Of a DNA stretch of 64,000 nucleotides, positions 8,847 to 16,585 are shown piece after piece. Every line of letters begins with the position of its first letter. The first letter of the stretch is position 1. The notes under the pieces were generated by a model. The model was not told the DNA's origin, did not search any database, and saw nothing but the letters and a program-made list of their open reading frames with translations. Both the position numbers and the translations under genes were made by a program. The stretch is from CAZSHG01 sp964459995. GTDB taxonomy: Bacteria > UBP14 > UBA6098. The stretch spans positions 62,001 through 126,000 of the forward strand of contig CAYWOR010000006.1 in NCBI GenBank assembly GCA_964459995.1, written 5' to 3'.

Positions 8847-11158
8847 TGCGTAAGTATAGATATATCATATTATTAGCAGTGATAATCGGCCTTTCATTCG
8901 GACAGCCGAACATACGCGCATATCAGGCGGAGGCGTGGAGCGCATTCTTGGTCGAGCCGCAGGGTGCGGGAGTTTATCTCGTCATTCGCGACAATCTCGA
9001 CTCGACACATTGGGCGGGCGCAATCGAGACCACGACAACCGTAACACTCCCAATCTGCCCGCCGGAAACACTCATTCTTAGCTATTCACTGCTGATAACG
9101 CCGGAAATTTCAGAAATCGCCGATTTGGGCGACCGCGTAGCGGTTCCAGGCGGATGGTTCCGTGTCGGCGCTGACTCCGACGACCAAGGTGCTCTCGAAA
9201 CCCTCGGCATGCCGGAGTTCCTCTCCAGAAGAGCCTCTCCCGTGCGATGGGCTTATATCGACAGCTTTGAAATCGCTAAAATCGAGGCGTCTTGTTCCCT
9301 CTTTATGAGCTTCATCGGCGAGGGCGGCTACGACGAGGAAACCTACTGGAGCATAGATGGCTGGGCCGCGAAAACCGCCCGCGGATGGACCGCGCCTTCT
9401 ATCGCGATGATAGATTCATCCCTTCCGGTTCGCGGAATAAGCTATTATGAGGCCGAAGCCTTCGCGAAATGGCATGGCGCGGATTTACCGACCGAACTTC
9501 AGTGGGAAATTTCAGCCCGGTTCGATGTCCGCGATGTTTTCCCCTGGGGCGATGATTTCTGCCCCTCCGGAAGCCTCACCGCGAACATTCTCGACGCCTC
9601 CCAATGCGCGCCCGACCCCTTCTCCGGCGGCCCGGGATATTCGGAATATTTTAACAACGATCTTTCGCCGACCGGTTGTTACTCCATGGGCGGCAATATC
9701 GCCGAATGGTGCCGTGACGCTTTCGACGAATACGATTTTTACGTCGAACTCGACCCTCTTGCGCCTTTTAATCTCGCCGACGGCCAAAAATCGGTGCGCG
9801 GCGGCGATTTCACCAAGTCGAACAGGTATGTCGCCTCACCGCTTTTCCGCACCGGTTTCGCGCCGGAAACCCGCGACGCCCATCTCGGAGTCCGCCTCGC
9901 ATGGGAAACCGGCGACGGTGTCCCCAACGACTGGGTATCCCTCGAATTCGTCTTCGATTGCGAACCGCCGGACACAGTGGCCGTTATCTCCCCCGAATGC
10001 CTCAAATCGCAGTCCGCGGACACAATTCGTTTTGTTTTCACCGAACCTGTCGAGGGCGAGGTAATTCTTATTCCGGATTACGGGATCAATAATGAATTCA
10101 TCGCCGAGACGCTTTTTATTATCACCGAAGCCGGATTTTTCGCCTATGGCGACTCAATCGGCATCGATATTTCCGGGATAACCGACACCGTCGAGAATCC
10201 AATCGGCATCGCGGATACCTTCTGGTTCAGCTTTTGCCTTTATGAGATAGATTTCGACTTCGCACCTGAGGCCATCTGCGCGCCGGCGGGTTGCTCTTTC
10301 GAGGTAATCGCGACCATCGTGAATTCGAGCGCCGATGTTCCTCTCGAAATCGATTCGGCCATCATCGGCGGATTTTTCGAGATTCTCGATTTCGCACCGG
10401 GAACGCTTCCGCAGGGCGATTCGACTTCATTCACGATTCGATTCGACCCCGATACTGCGGGAACTTTCGCAGAAACCCTCTATATCTATCACTCGGACGG
10501 CGTCTTCGAGGAAATCATACCCGCCACCGCCTGCGACGACGACACCGTCTATTTTGCGCCCTCGGTCATCGAGCTGGAGGATGTTTACACCGCCCAATCC
10601 TGGGCTACTCAGCTTCGCTTCAGCATCTGCGAGACGTGTTCCCTTTTCGGCCTGCGGATTATCTCAGCCGAATGGACCAACGGCAGATATTTCGACGATA
10701 ATGTTTGGATAAACACCGTGATGAACCTCGATTCCAGCGCCATCGCGGTCGAAATCAGCTACGACCCCTCCTCCGGCCTGACCGGCCTCGACGACGACAC
10801 TCTGACTGTAACCTTCGAGCCGGTTTCCGCGGTCTGCGATAAACCATACACCGCAAGGCTGATTATCGACATTACCGCCGAGGATTTCGAGTGTGTCCCG
10901 ACTCCCGAATGCAGGGAAATCGAACGCGTCCGGCCCTGCGATGCCGTAATGGCGCCGGAAAGCATCTTTTTCACCGGCATATGCGAGGGCACGGTAAAAA
11001 TTTATGACCGCGTAGGCCGTTTCGTAATCGAACTCGCCCCGAATTCGATGAACACGGCCGAATGGAAACTTATCGACGAAAACGGCCATGCTGTGCCATC
11101 GGGAATCTACTACTGGCAAAGCGGCAGTGAACATGGAAACATTGTGGTTGTAAGATAA
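8846..11158 (+). CDS. Exported FGE-sulfatase-domain protein with degenerate sorting tail
   Basis: A 770-residue exported protein. After the signal peptide (1-19) comes a sulfatase-modifying-factor (SUMF1/FGE-type) domain at about residues 90-350: VPGGWFRVG, PVRGISYYEAEAFAKWHG, LPTELQWEISAR, GGNIAEWCRD and SVRGGDF are its landmarks. Family members include formylglycine-generating enzymes, but many are non-enzymatic binding modules, and I cannot claim activity here. Residues about 460-560 form an ASPM/choice-of-anchor-type beta domain (IVNSSADVPLEI, then FTIRFDPDTAG). The C-terminus has VKIYDRVGRFVIEL and SGIYYWQSG but lacks PNPFN, so it is a degenerate sorting tail. The ATG lies inside TAATG shared with the previous stop, which suggests translational coupling. 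Confidence 0.85.
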   Translation: MRKYRYIILLAVIIGLSFGQPNIRAYQAEAWSAFLVEPQGAGVYLVIRDNLDSTHWAGAIETTTTVTLPICPPETLILSYSLLITPEISEIADLGDRVAVPGGWFRVGADSDDQGALETLGMPEFLSRRASPVRWAYIDSFEIAKIEASCSLFMSFIGEGGYDEETYWSIDGWAAKTARGWTAPSIAMIDSSLPVRGISYYEAEAFAKWHGADLPTELQWEISARFDVRDVFPWGDDFCPSGSLTANILDASQCAPDPFSGGPGYSEYFNNDLSPTGCYSMGGNIAEWCRDAFDEYDFYVELDPLAPFNLADGQKSVRGGDFTKSNRYVASPLFRTGFAPETRDAHLGVRLAWETGDGVPNDWVSLEFVFDCEPPDTVAVISPECLKSQSADTIRFVFTEPVEGEVILIPDYGINNEFIAETLFIITEAGFFAYGDSIGIDISGITDTVENPIGIADTFWFSFCLYEIDFDFAPEAICAPAGCSFEVIATIVNSSADVPLEIDSAIIGGFFEILDFAPGTLPQGDSTSFTIRFDPDTAGTFAETLYIYHSDGVFEEIIPATACDDDTVYFAPSVIELEDVYTAQSWATQLRFSICETCSLFGLRIISAEWTNGRYFDDNVWINTVMNLDSSAIAVEISYDPSSGLTGLDDDTLTVTFEPVSAVCDKPYTARLIIDITAEDFECVPTPECREIERVRPCDAVMAPESIFFTGICEGTVKIYDRVGRFVIELAPNSMNTAEWKLIDENGHAVPSGIYYWQSGSEHGNIVVVR

Positions 11159-11159
11159 A

Positions 11160-12065
11160 TTGCGTATCCATATTCGACATAAAGCAATCATCCTCATCGC
11201 GGCTATCGCCCTGACGACGAGCATAATCGCGCAGGAAGACCTTTTCCCGAAAAATGTCAAGGTCTCTTCAAGCTACCGGTCGAACCTTATCGGCGGCGAG
11301 GTGGACACCCGCGCGCACATTCCGGCGGGAAGCTTCGTCTGGTCGCCACATATCTGGACTTACCAATCCACCGAGGGCTGGTCGGAATGGGATTTCGGCC
11401 TGCGTTCGGTTTTCACCTTCCGCCCAACCTGCGACTATCTTCCGCCGACAACCCCATGGCGCGTCATCGGTGAATTCTCGATGATAGGCGAATATCTCGA
11501 CCTCTCCGCGCGCAACCCTTCGGCGTCTTTTACCACCAAGGGGCTTATACATCGCTATCGGCCGCATTTCGCTCTCGGTGTCGGAATGGACTCCGTGGGG
11601 ATTTTCTGCCGAGAATGCACATGGCGATACACCGGCGAGATTACGGTCTCCGATTTCATTCCCATCCCCTATCAGTTCAGCCACGAGAGCGCGCCGGGGG
11701 AAACCCTTTCCGCCGCAATTAACTTTGCGATGCGAATAGACACTCCGAGCGGCACAGTCGGCCTGCTCCAACGCTCCAACGCGCGCGAATATTTCGGCGA
11801 GGACATCTGGCGCGCCTACTACAGCTCCCCGATGATTTTCGATAAACTTCGTTTCATCTTCGGCTGGGAAACCGCCTACCTTGGGTTCGGACGCCTCGAC
11901 CTCAACCTCTCCCCCTTCGTCGATAGCGACGATTTCACTCTCCAATTCGGCGTGCACCTTCCGGCGGAGACATCCTTCTGGCAATGGCAACTCGGCGTCG
12001 TCTTCGAACCCTACCGAGAACCCCCCGGCAGACCCGGCTACAAGTCCGGCGGGTTGTGGGAGTAA
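11160..12065 (+). CDS. Predicted outer-membrane beta-barrel protein
   Basis: A 301-residue protein that starts at a TTG one base after the previous stop (TAAATTG). The N-terminus MRIHIRHKAIILIAAIALTT is a signal peptide with cleavage likely near SIIAQ. The remainder alternates polar and aromatic residues in strands of barrel length, for example WSEWDFGLRSVFTF and LQFGVHLPAETSFWQWQLGV, and carries no enzyme motif. It closes the four-gene set that began at 2862, so it may be an outer-membrane anchor or export partner for the three larger proteins. The family is not recognised. Confidence 0.65.
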   Translation: MRIHIRHKAIILIAAIALTTSIIAQEDLFPKNVKVSSSYRSNLIGGEVDTRAHIPAGSFVWSPHIWTYQSTEGWSEWDFGLRSVFTFRPTCDYLPPTTPWRVIGEFSMIGEYLDLSARNPSASFTTKGLIHRYRPHFALGVGMDSVGIFCRECTWRYTGEITVSDFIPIPYQFSHESAPGETLSAAINFAMRIDTPSGTVGLLQRSNAREYFGEDIWRAYYSSPMIFDKLRFIFGWETAYLGFGRLDLNLSPFVDSDDFTLQFGVHLPAETSFWQWQLGVVFEPYREPPGRPGYKSGGLWE

Positions 12066-12125
12066 TGGGGGATATGTTTTGTCGAAGAGAATTCTTCTGC
12101 AGATTTAAGAAGGGGAAAGGCTATC

Positions 12126-13577
12126 ATGAAATATTTGAGATTATTCTTGCTAATTAATCTGCTTTCGTTCCCTGCCTTCTGCGCGAACATTGCCTTTTGC
12201 TTCCTAAGTAGAAGTTATTCTATCTCCCAAATAAGAGTTTCTGAAATCTTTAATGAAGAAGGACACACGGTGGATTTTAGAGACACTTGGTTTGTGCCAG
12301 ATGATTCGGTTGATTTGGCTCTCTATTTTCTCCATGATGGAGTTCCTGATTCGTCGGAAAGAGCTTCATTTAGGGCATGGGTATATAATGGCGGTAAAGC
12401 GTTCTGTTTTGAAGCAGGATGGCATAGATATTCTGATCAACGTGCCTGGGATACCTTTCTTGCCGACCCTGAATGGCATAGCGAGATTGGGGGCATGGAA
12501 ATCGTCTATTGGTCCCAGCCAACTTCTTTGCCCCATTATCCAGGATGGTCTTGCTCTAGCTATGGACCCCGACATATTCCAATACCTCGATTCTACTCAC
12601 CCCTTTGCTATGCACGACTCGATACGATTTTTGCCTTCCCCCGGAACAGGATTGTGTTCACGGATTCATCTTCAGCTGGTCGAGAAATAGGGGTTCTTAT
12701 GAGGGGTGATCCCGTGCTTGCCCCCGGAGATAGCCTCGGCTGGATATTCGGTGCCTATGCAAGGTATGGTTTAGGAATATTTAATTTCTTTTTAAATGCA
12801 TATTCCATTTTCGGCAATAATCAGGGCGTAATTGAAACATGCGGCTACCCCGAATTACTTTGGCTCATCGACTACGGCGATAATATCCAGTTCGTTCGCA
12901 ACCTCTTCACAACGAACGACCGCGCGGATAGGGTTTGGCTGAGCGGCACGGACAGCACGTTTACGGTTTACCTCACAAATTGCACGCCCTTCGTTGCTGA
13001 GAGCACCTTTTTCAGCTTCGAGTCCGCCGCACACGGCCTCTGGGAGCTTCGGGCAAGCGATTGGCACTTCTGGCGCACCGATTCGAGCATCACCATTCAA
13101 TACCCGGACACCTGCCCAATGGGCATAGCGTTCGAGGTCTGTGTCAACCGTGTCCCCGACGCCACCGGCGAGACCGTCCTCCCCACAGGCCCCATATGCG
13201 ATTCCTTCGCGTTCAACTATACCGGCATCGCCGAAACCCCCACGCCGCAATCCTTCGCCATTTCCGCCCACCCGAACCCGTTTAATTCGGCGGTAACCAT
13301 CACCATCGACGGCGCGGGCGTATGCGATACGCCCCTACGGTTGGAGATTTATGACGTGAACGGGCGACGGGTGGCGGAATTAATCCCCCCCCATACGGGC
13401 TCAAGCGCCGGCCCCCCTTTAACAAGGGGGGAGCACGGGAAGTCCCCCTTGTCAAAGGGGGATTCAGGGGGATTAGTCGTCTGGCGTCCCGACGAATCCC
13501 TACCATCCGGCGTATATCTTGTCCGCATCGAGCAGGGCGGCCTGACTTGTACGAAGCCGGTATTTTATGTTAAGTAA
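12126..13577 (+). CDS. Exported mosaic protein, copy 1: flavodoxin-like N-half, T9SS sorting tail
   Basis: First of three tandem paralogues (483 residues), with a signal peptide (1-19). Residues 20-240 look like a glutamine-amidotransferase/ThuA-like alpha/beta fold (IAFCFLSRSYS, EGHTVDF, RAWVYNGGKAFCFEAG). From QFVRNLF near residue 257 the protein is almost identical to copy 2 and ends in a sorting domain (HPNPFNSAVTITIDG, LEIYDVNGRRVAEL, SGVYLVR). Between the last two motifs it carries PPLTRGEHG and SPLSKGDSGG, encoded by palindromic repeats (13411-13476). GAGVCDTPLR is likewise encoded by a palindrome (13316-13338). The N-half is visibly AT-richer than the C-half. GGGGAAAGG precedes the ATG. 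The function is unknown; export to the surface is inferred. Confidence 0.82.
   Translation: MKYLRLFLLINLLSFPAFCANIAFCFLSRSYSISQIRVSEIFNEEGHTVDFRDTWFVPDDSVDLALYFLHDGVPDSSERASFRAWVYNGGKAFCFEAGWHRYSDQRAWDTFLADPEWHSEIGGMEIVYWSQPTSLPHYPGWSCSSYGPRHIPIPRFYSPLCYARLDTIFAFPRNRIVFTDSSSAGREIGVLMRGDPVLAPGDSLGWIFGAYARYGLGIFNFFLNAYSIFGNNQGVIETCGYPELLWLIDYGDNIQFVRNLFTTNDRADRVWLSGTDSTFTVYLTNCTPFVAESTFFSFESAAHGLWELRASDWHFWRTDSSITIQYPDTCPMGIAFEVCVNRVPDATGETVLPTGPICDSFAFNYTGIAETPTPQSFAISAHPNPFNSAVTITIDGAGVCDTPLRLEIYDVNGRRVAELIPPHTGSSAGPPLTRGEHGKSPLSKGDSGGLVVWRPDESLPSGVYLVRIEQGGLTCTKPVFYVK
13316..13338. repeat. Palindromic repeat type A inside the sorting domain of copy 1
   Basis: GGGCGTATGCGATACGCCCC followed by TAC: a 7-bp palindrome with a short loop and a CCCCTAC edge. 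It encodes GVCDTPL in frame. The same edge and palindrome layout, with other arm sequences, recurs at 14858, 16330, 16400, 16447, 29280 and 30249. Confidence 0.75.
13411..13476. repeat. Palindromic repeat type B (CCCCCTTnnnAAGGGGG), two in tandem, in frame
   Basis: Two hairpins in a row, CCCCCCTTTAACAAGGGGGG and TCCCCCTTGTCAAAGGGGGA, followed by TTCAGGGGGATTA. They sit between the IYDVNGR and GVYLVR blocks of the sorting domain, keep the reading frame, and have intergenic relatives at 21849-21932 and 22858-22894. Confidence 0.8.
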
Positions 13578-13667
13578 GCGAAATCGCACGCGACGCGGAG
13601 CGCCGGGGAGAGCTTTTCTATGGAGGACAGTAGGAACGAGGAATAAAGAGAAGTCAAGGAGAACAAT

Positions 13668-15101
13668 ATGAAAGTGATCAAATATTCGATATTGATAATT
13701 TATTTTGCACTTTCCCTGTTAGGTGGGAATATCCTGATCCATTTCAATCCTTCCACTATTTTTACTACTTTCGGGACTGATTTATTAGGTTTGGCCAATA
13801 CGCTTGTCTCAGATGGCCATTCAGTTTCTTTAGATACAACATCAATCTTTCCGCCTTTGGATGGTTACGATGTGTTATATTCTTTTCTTGGCGATTCTTT
13901 ATCTCAACCTGATATTTCAAGGGCACAGCGGTTCATAGGAAACGGGGGTCGTGCAATATTTATGGGCGAATGTTGGCCTTCAGTTGGTCGAAACGTTAAT
14001 GCTTTATTAGCAGATCCTGAGTGGGATGATTCTTTGGGTATTATCAGAAATAACCTCGACCGAATCAGGGATTGGCCTTTCGATACAATTCACCCTCCAT
14101 GGGACACACTAGGAATCATACACCCAACAATTCGATTGCCTAACTTCGATAGGTCCAGTGGATATTTCTATGCTGTTGATACTCTTAGAGCTTGTGATGC
14201 AAGTTCTTTTTCAATTTTGTCCTCTGACTCAGGAACTGCAATACCTTTAATTTGGGGGGACACTAATTCCACTTCTACTCTGGGTGCTTATGATTCATTT
14301 GCAGTTCTGGCAGTTAAAGCTTTTTATGGCTCTGGTGAAATAATTGTATCAGGTGAGATGTTCAATTGGTCCCAGTCATCATCCACATATGATACAACAA
14401 TCTATGGCCTTGATTATGCCGATAATCGTCAGTTTATGCGCAACCTATTCACCACCAACGACCGCGCGGATAGGGTTTGGCTAAGCGGCGCGGACAGCAC
14501 GTTTACAATTTACCTCACAAATTGCACGCCTTTCGTAGCTGAGAACACCTTTTTCAGCTTCGAGTCCGCCGCACACGGCCTATGGGAGCTTCGGGCAAGC
14601 GATTGGCACTTCTGGCACACCGATTCGAGCATCACCATTCAATACCCGGACACCTGCCCAATGGGCATAGCGTTCGAGGTCTGTGTCAACCGTGTCCCCG
14701 ACGCCACCGGCGAGACCGTCCTCCCCACAGGCCCCATATGCGATTCCTTCGCGTTCAACTATACCGGCATCGCCGAAACCCCCACGCCGCAATCCTTCGC
14801 CCTCTCCGCCCACCCCAACCCCTTTAATTCCGCGGTAACCATCGCCATCGACGGCGCGGGCGTATGCGATACGCCCCTACGGTTGGAGATTTATGATGTG
14901 GCGGGGCGATGCGTAAGAACCCTCCGGCCTTCGGCCACCTCCCTTGAAAAGGGAGGCACAGATATTGCCCCCCTTCACAAGGGGGGTCAGGGGGGTTCTT
15001 ATATCTGGACACCCGACCCCTCCCTCGGTTCCGGCGTTTATCTCGTGCGGGCGCGGTTGGGGGAGGAATCGATAACCAAACGGGTAGTATATCTGAAATA
15101 A
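13668..15101 (+). CDS. Exported mosaic protein, copy 2: flavodoxin-like N-half, T9SS sorting tail
   Basis: A 477-residue paralogue of the gene before it, with the ATG after AAGGAG and a signal peptide of about 20 residues. The N-half (about 20-255) has the same fold signs (ILIHFNPS, DGHSVSLD, FIGNGGRAIFMGE) but little sequence identity to copy 1. From QFMRNLFTTNDRADRVWLSG onward it is nearly identical to copy 1 even at the DNA level, up to IYDV. Its sorting domain holds a different insertion, with TLRPSATSLEKGG and PLHKGGQGGS encoded by repeats at 14919-15000, followed by GVYLVR. The abrupt change in identity and base composition near 14430 points to domain shuffling or gene conversion. The function is unknown. 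Confidence 0.82.
   Translation: MKVIKYSILIIYFALSLLGGNILIHFNPSTIFTTFGTDLLGLANTLVSDGHSVSLDTTSIFPPLDGYDVLYSFLGDSLSQPDISRAQRFIGNGGRAIFMGECWPSVGRNVNALLADPEWDDSLGIIRNNLDRIRDWPFDTIHPPWDTLGIIHPTIRLPNFDRSSGYFYAVDTLRACDASSFSILSSDSGTAIPLIWGDTNSTSTLGAYDSFAVLAVKAFYGSGEIIVSGEMFNWSQSSSTYDTTIYGLDYADNRQFMRNLFTTNDRADRVWLSGADSTFTIYLTNCTPFVAENTFFSFESAAHGLWELRASDWHFWHTDSSITIQYPDTCPMGIAFEVCVNRVPDATGETVLPTGPICDSFAFNYTGIAETPTPQSFALSAHPNPFNSAVTIAIDGAGVCDTPLRLEIYDVAGRCVRTLRPSATSLEKGGTDIAPLHKGGQGGSYIWTPDPSLGSGVYLVRARLGEESITKRVVYLK
14858..14880. repeat. Palindromic repeat type A, copy 2
   Basis: Identical GGGCGTATGCGATACGCCCC plus TAC to the copy at 13316, in the same codon phase of the paralogous sorting domain, so it was probably duplicated together with the gene. 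Confidence 0.75.
14919..15000. repeat. Composite palindromic repeat (type C plus type B), in frame
   Basis: AACCCTCCGGCCTTCGGCCA, then CCTCCCTTGAAAAGGGAGG, then CCCCCCTTCACAAGGGGGG, then TCAGGGGGGTTCT. The complement of 30069-30196 carries the same order of blocks with one more hairpin, inside an unrelated nuclease-like gene. Confidence 0.82.
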
Positions 15102-15145
15102 TCGCAGTGGATGTCAAGGACTATTTTAAAAAAGTGAGAAAAAAA

Positions 15146-16585
15146 ATGACGTTAGCAAAGAAAATACTCGTGATAAGCTCTCTGGTGCTGTGTTTGTCCT
15201 CTTTCGCGGGCAAGATAGCAATTGTAAAAGATCCTCCAGATGGTTATGGAACTTGGGGTTGTATTTTCCGAAGTCTGGCGGATACTTTGATTCAAGAAGG
15301 CCATGAATTGGATTATGACCGCCATTTTGGTTGGCGTGAGCCATCTGGATATGAGATTTATTTTCTCATGATTTACCCACTCTATTTTGTTGTTGATGCT
15401 AAAGTTGAATCGTTAATCGCTTACGTTGAAAATGGCGGTAGGTTAATCTTGCAAGAATATAGCCATCATCGCCCATTGATCTCCGATTTCTTTTCTGATG
15501 AATATGGTTGGCCTTGTTCTACTGGTAATCCTCGTTGGAATATAATTGACCCAAGAGATTCTATACCGAGAATTACGTATTCGCCTTTTAGTTTGTCTGT
15601 AGTTACTAGTTTCTTGCCTTCTTGGAAGCCAGCCGTAAATCTTGACACATTAGCAGCGCAAGTTTTTTTTACTTATTCTTTTGAATCTTCAGGGATTCTA
15701 AAAGCAGTAGCAACCGGAGGTGTTGATGTTAGCACTTCTCTTTATGATTCTTTTCCTCCGGCAATATTGTCCGGACGTTGTGGGAGAGGCGAAATTACTC
15801 TTTTGGGTGGGCAATACCTGTTATGCGACATTCCTTTTGCTCGGTTCAACATGCTATGGGATTGGTTCAACATGCTATCACCGTTCGACAATTGCCAATT
15901 CGCGCGCCAGCTTTTCCAGTGCAACGAGAGGGCGGATTCGGCATGGCTCGTTCTTGAAAACGATAGCACGGCGAAGGCCTACCTGGAACATGACAGTCTG
16001 CTTTTCTTAGCCGATTCAAGCTACTGGGAAATCCGTTTCACCGTGGACACGATTCGCAATTATTCGTTCTACGGCTACGAGTATGGTGCTGAGGGCTTCG
16101 GCGACTCGCTTGAGGTAACGTTCCGCCCGGGCTATTTCTACGACACCGTCGAGGTCTGCCTCGTCCGCCTGCCGGATTCCACCGGCGAGACAATCCTCCC
16201 CTGCGGCAGAATCTGCGACACCTTCCCGGAAAGAACGGGCATAGCGGAAACCCCCACGCCGCAATCCTTCGCCCTCTCCGCCCACCCGAACCCGTTTAAT
16301 TCCGCGGTAACCATCGCCATCGACGGCGCGGGCGTATGCGATACGCCCCTACGGTTGGAGATTTATGATGTGAACGGAAGGCGGATCGCCCAATTACCCG
16401 TAGGGGAGGGTTTGAAACCCTCCCGCTCGTTGCTTACAGAACAAACGGGTGGGTCTGAGACCACGCCCCTACAAAATGGCAAAATCATCTGGCGTCCCGA
16501 CCCGTCCCTCGGTTCGGGCGTATATCTCGTCCGGGCTACAGCGGGGGATGTTTCAACCACTAAACGAATTGTGTTCCTCAAATGA
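15146..16585 (+). CDS. Exported mosaic protein, copy 3: flavodoxin-like N-half, T9SS sorting tail
   Basis: Third paralogue, about 480 residues. In-frame starts also exist at 15107 and 15134 (both GTG); the ATG at 15146 gives a compact signal peptide (MTLAKKILVISSLVLCLSSF). The N-half has an alpha/beta fold like its neighbours (IAIVKDPPDG, EGHELDYD, YVENGGRLILQEY). The middle (about 255-375) diverges from copies 1-2, but the sorting domain from GIAETPTPQSFALSAHPNPF through LEIYDVNGRR is again almost identical in DNA. The insertion before IIWRPD is of another repeat type (VGEGLKPS, encoded at 16400-16473). The last four bases overlap the start of the next gene (ATGA). The function is unknown. 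Confidence 0.8.
   Translation: MTLAKKILVISSLVLCLSSFAGKIAIVKDPPDGYGTWGCIFRSLADTLIQEGHELDYDRHFGWREPSGYEIYFLMIYPLYFVVDAKVESLIAYVENGGRLILQEYSHHRPLISDFFSDEYGWPCSTGNPRWNIIDPRDSIPRITYSPFSLSVVTSFLPSWKPAVNLDTLAAQVFFTYSFESSGILKAVATGGVDVSTSLYDSFPPAILSGRCGRGEITLLGGQYLLCDIPFARFNMLWDWFNMLSPFDNCQFARQLFQCNERADSAWLVLENDSTAKAYLEHDSLLFLADSSYWEIRFTVDTIRNYSFYGYEYGAEGFGDSLEVTFRPGYFYDTVEVCLVRLPDSTGETILPCGRICDTFPERTGIAETPTPQSFALSAHPNPFNSAVTIAIDGAGVCDTPLRLEIYDVNGRRIAQLPVGEGLKPSRSLLTEQTGGSETTPLQNGKIIWRPDPSLGSGVYLVRATAGDVSTTKRIVFLK
16330..16352. repeat. Palindromic repeat type A, copy 3
   Basis: Same GGGCGTATGCGATACGCCCC plus TAC as at 13316 and 14858, in the matching position of the third sorting domain. Confidence 0.75.
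16400..16473. repeat. Two type A palindromes facing each other, in frame
   Basis: GTAGGGGAGGGTTTGAAACC (continuing CTCCC) at 16400-16424 and GGGTGGGTCTGAGACCACGC (continuing CCCTACA) at 16447-16473. The GTAGGGG edge of the first and the CCCCTAC edge of the second face outward, so the pair has short terminal inverted repeats. The same head-to-head pair occurs at 29280-29342. Confidence 0.82.

Noticed and set aside
13411..13476. Internal transcription terminators in the mosaic gene
   Set aside because: The hairpins lack a following T run and the reading frame continues through a conserved sorting domain, so they are read as inserted repeats.
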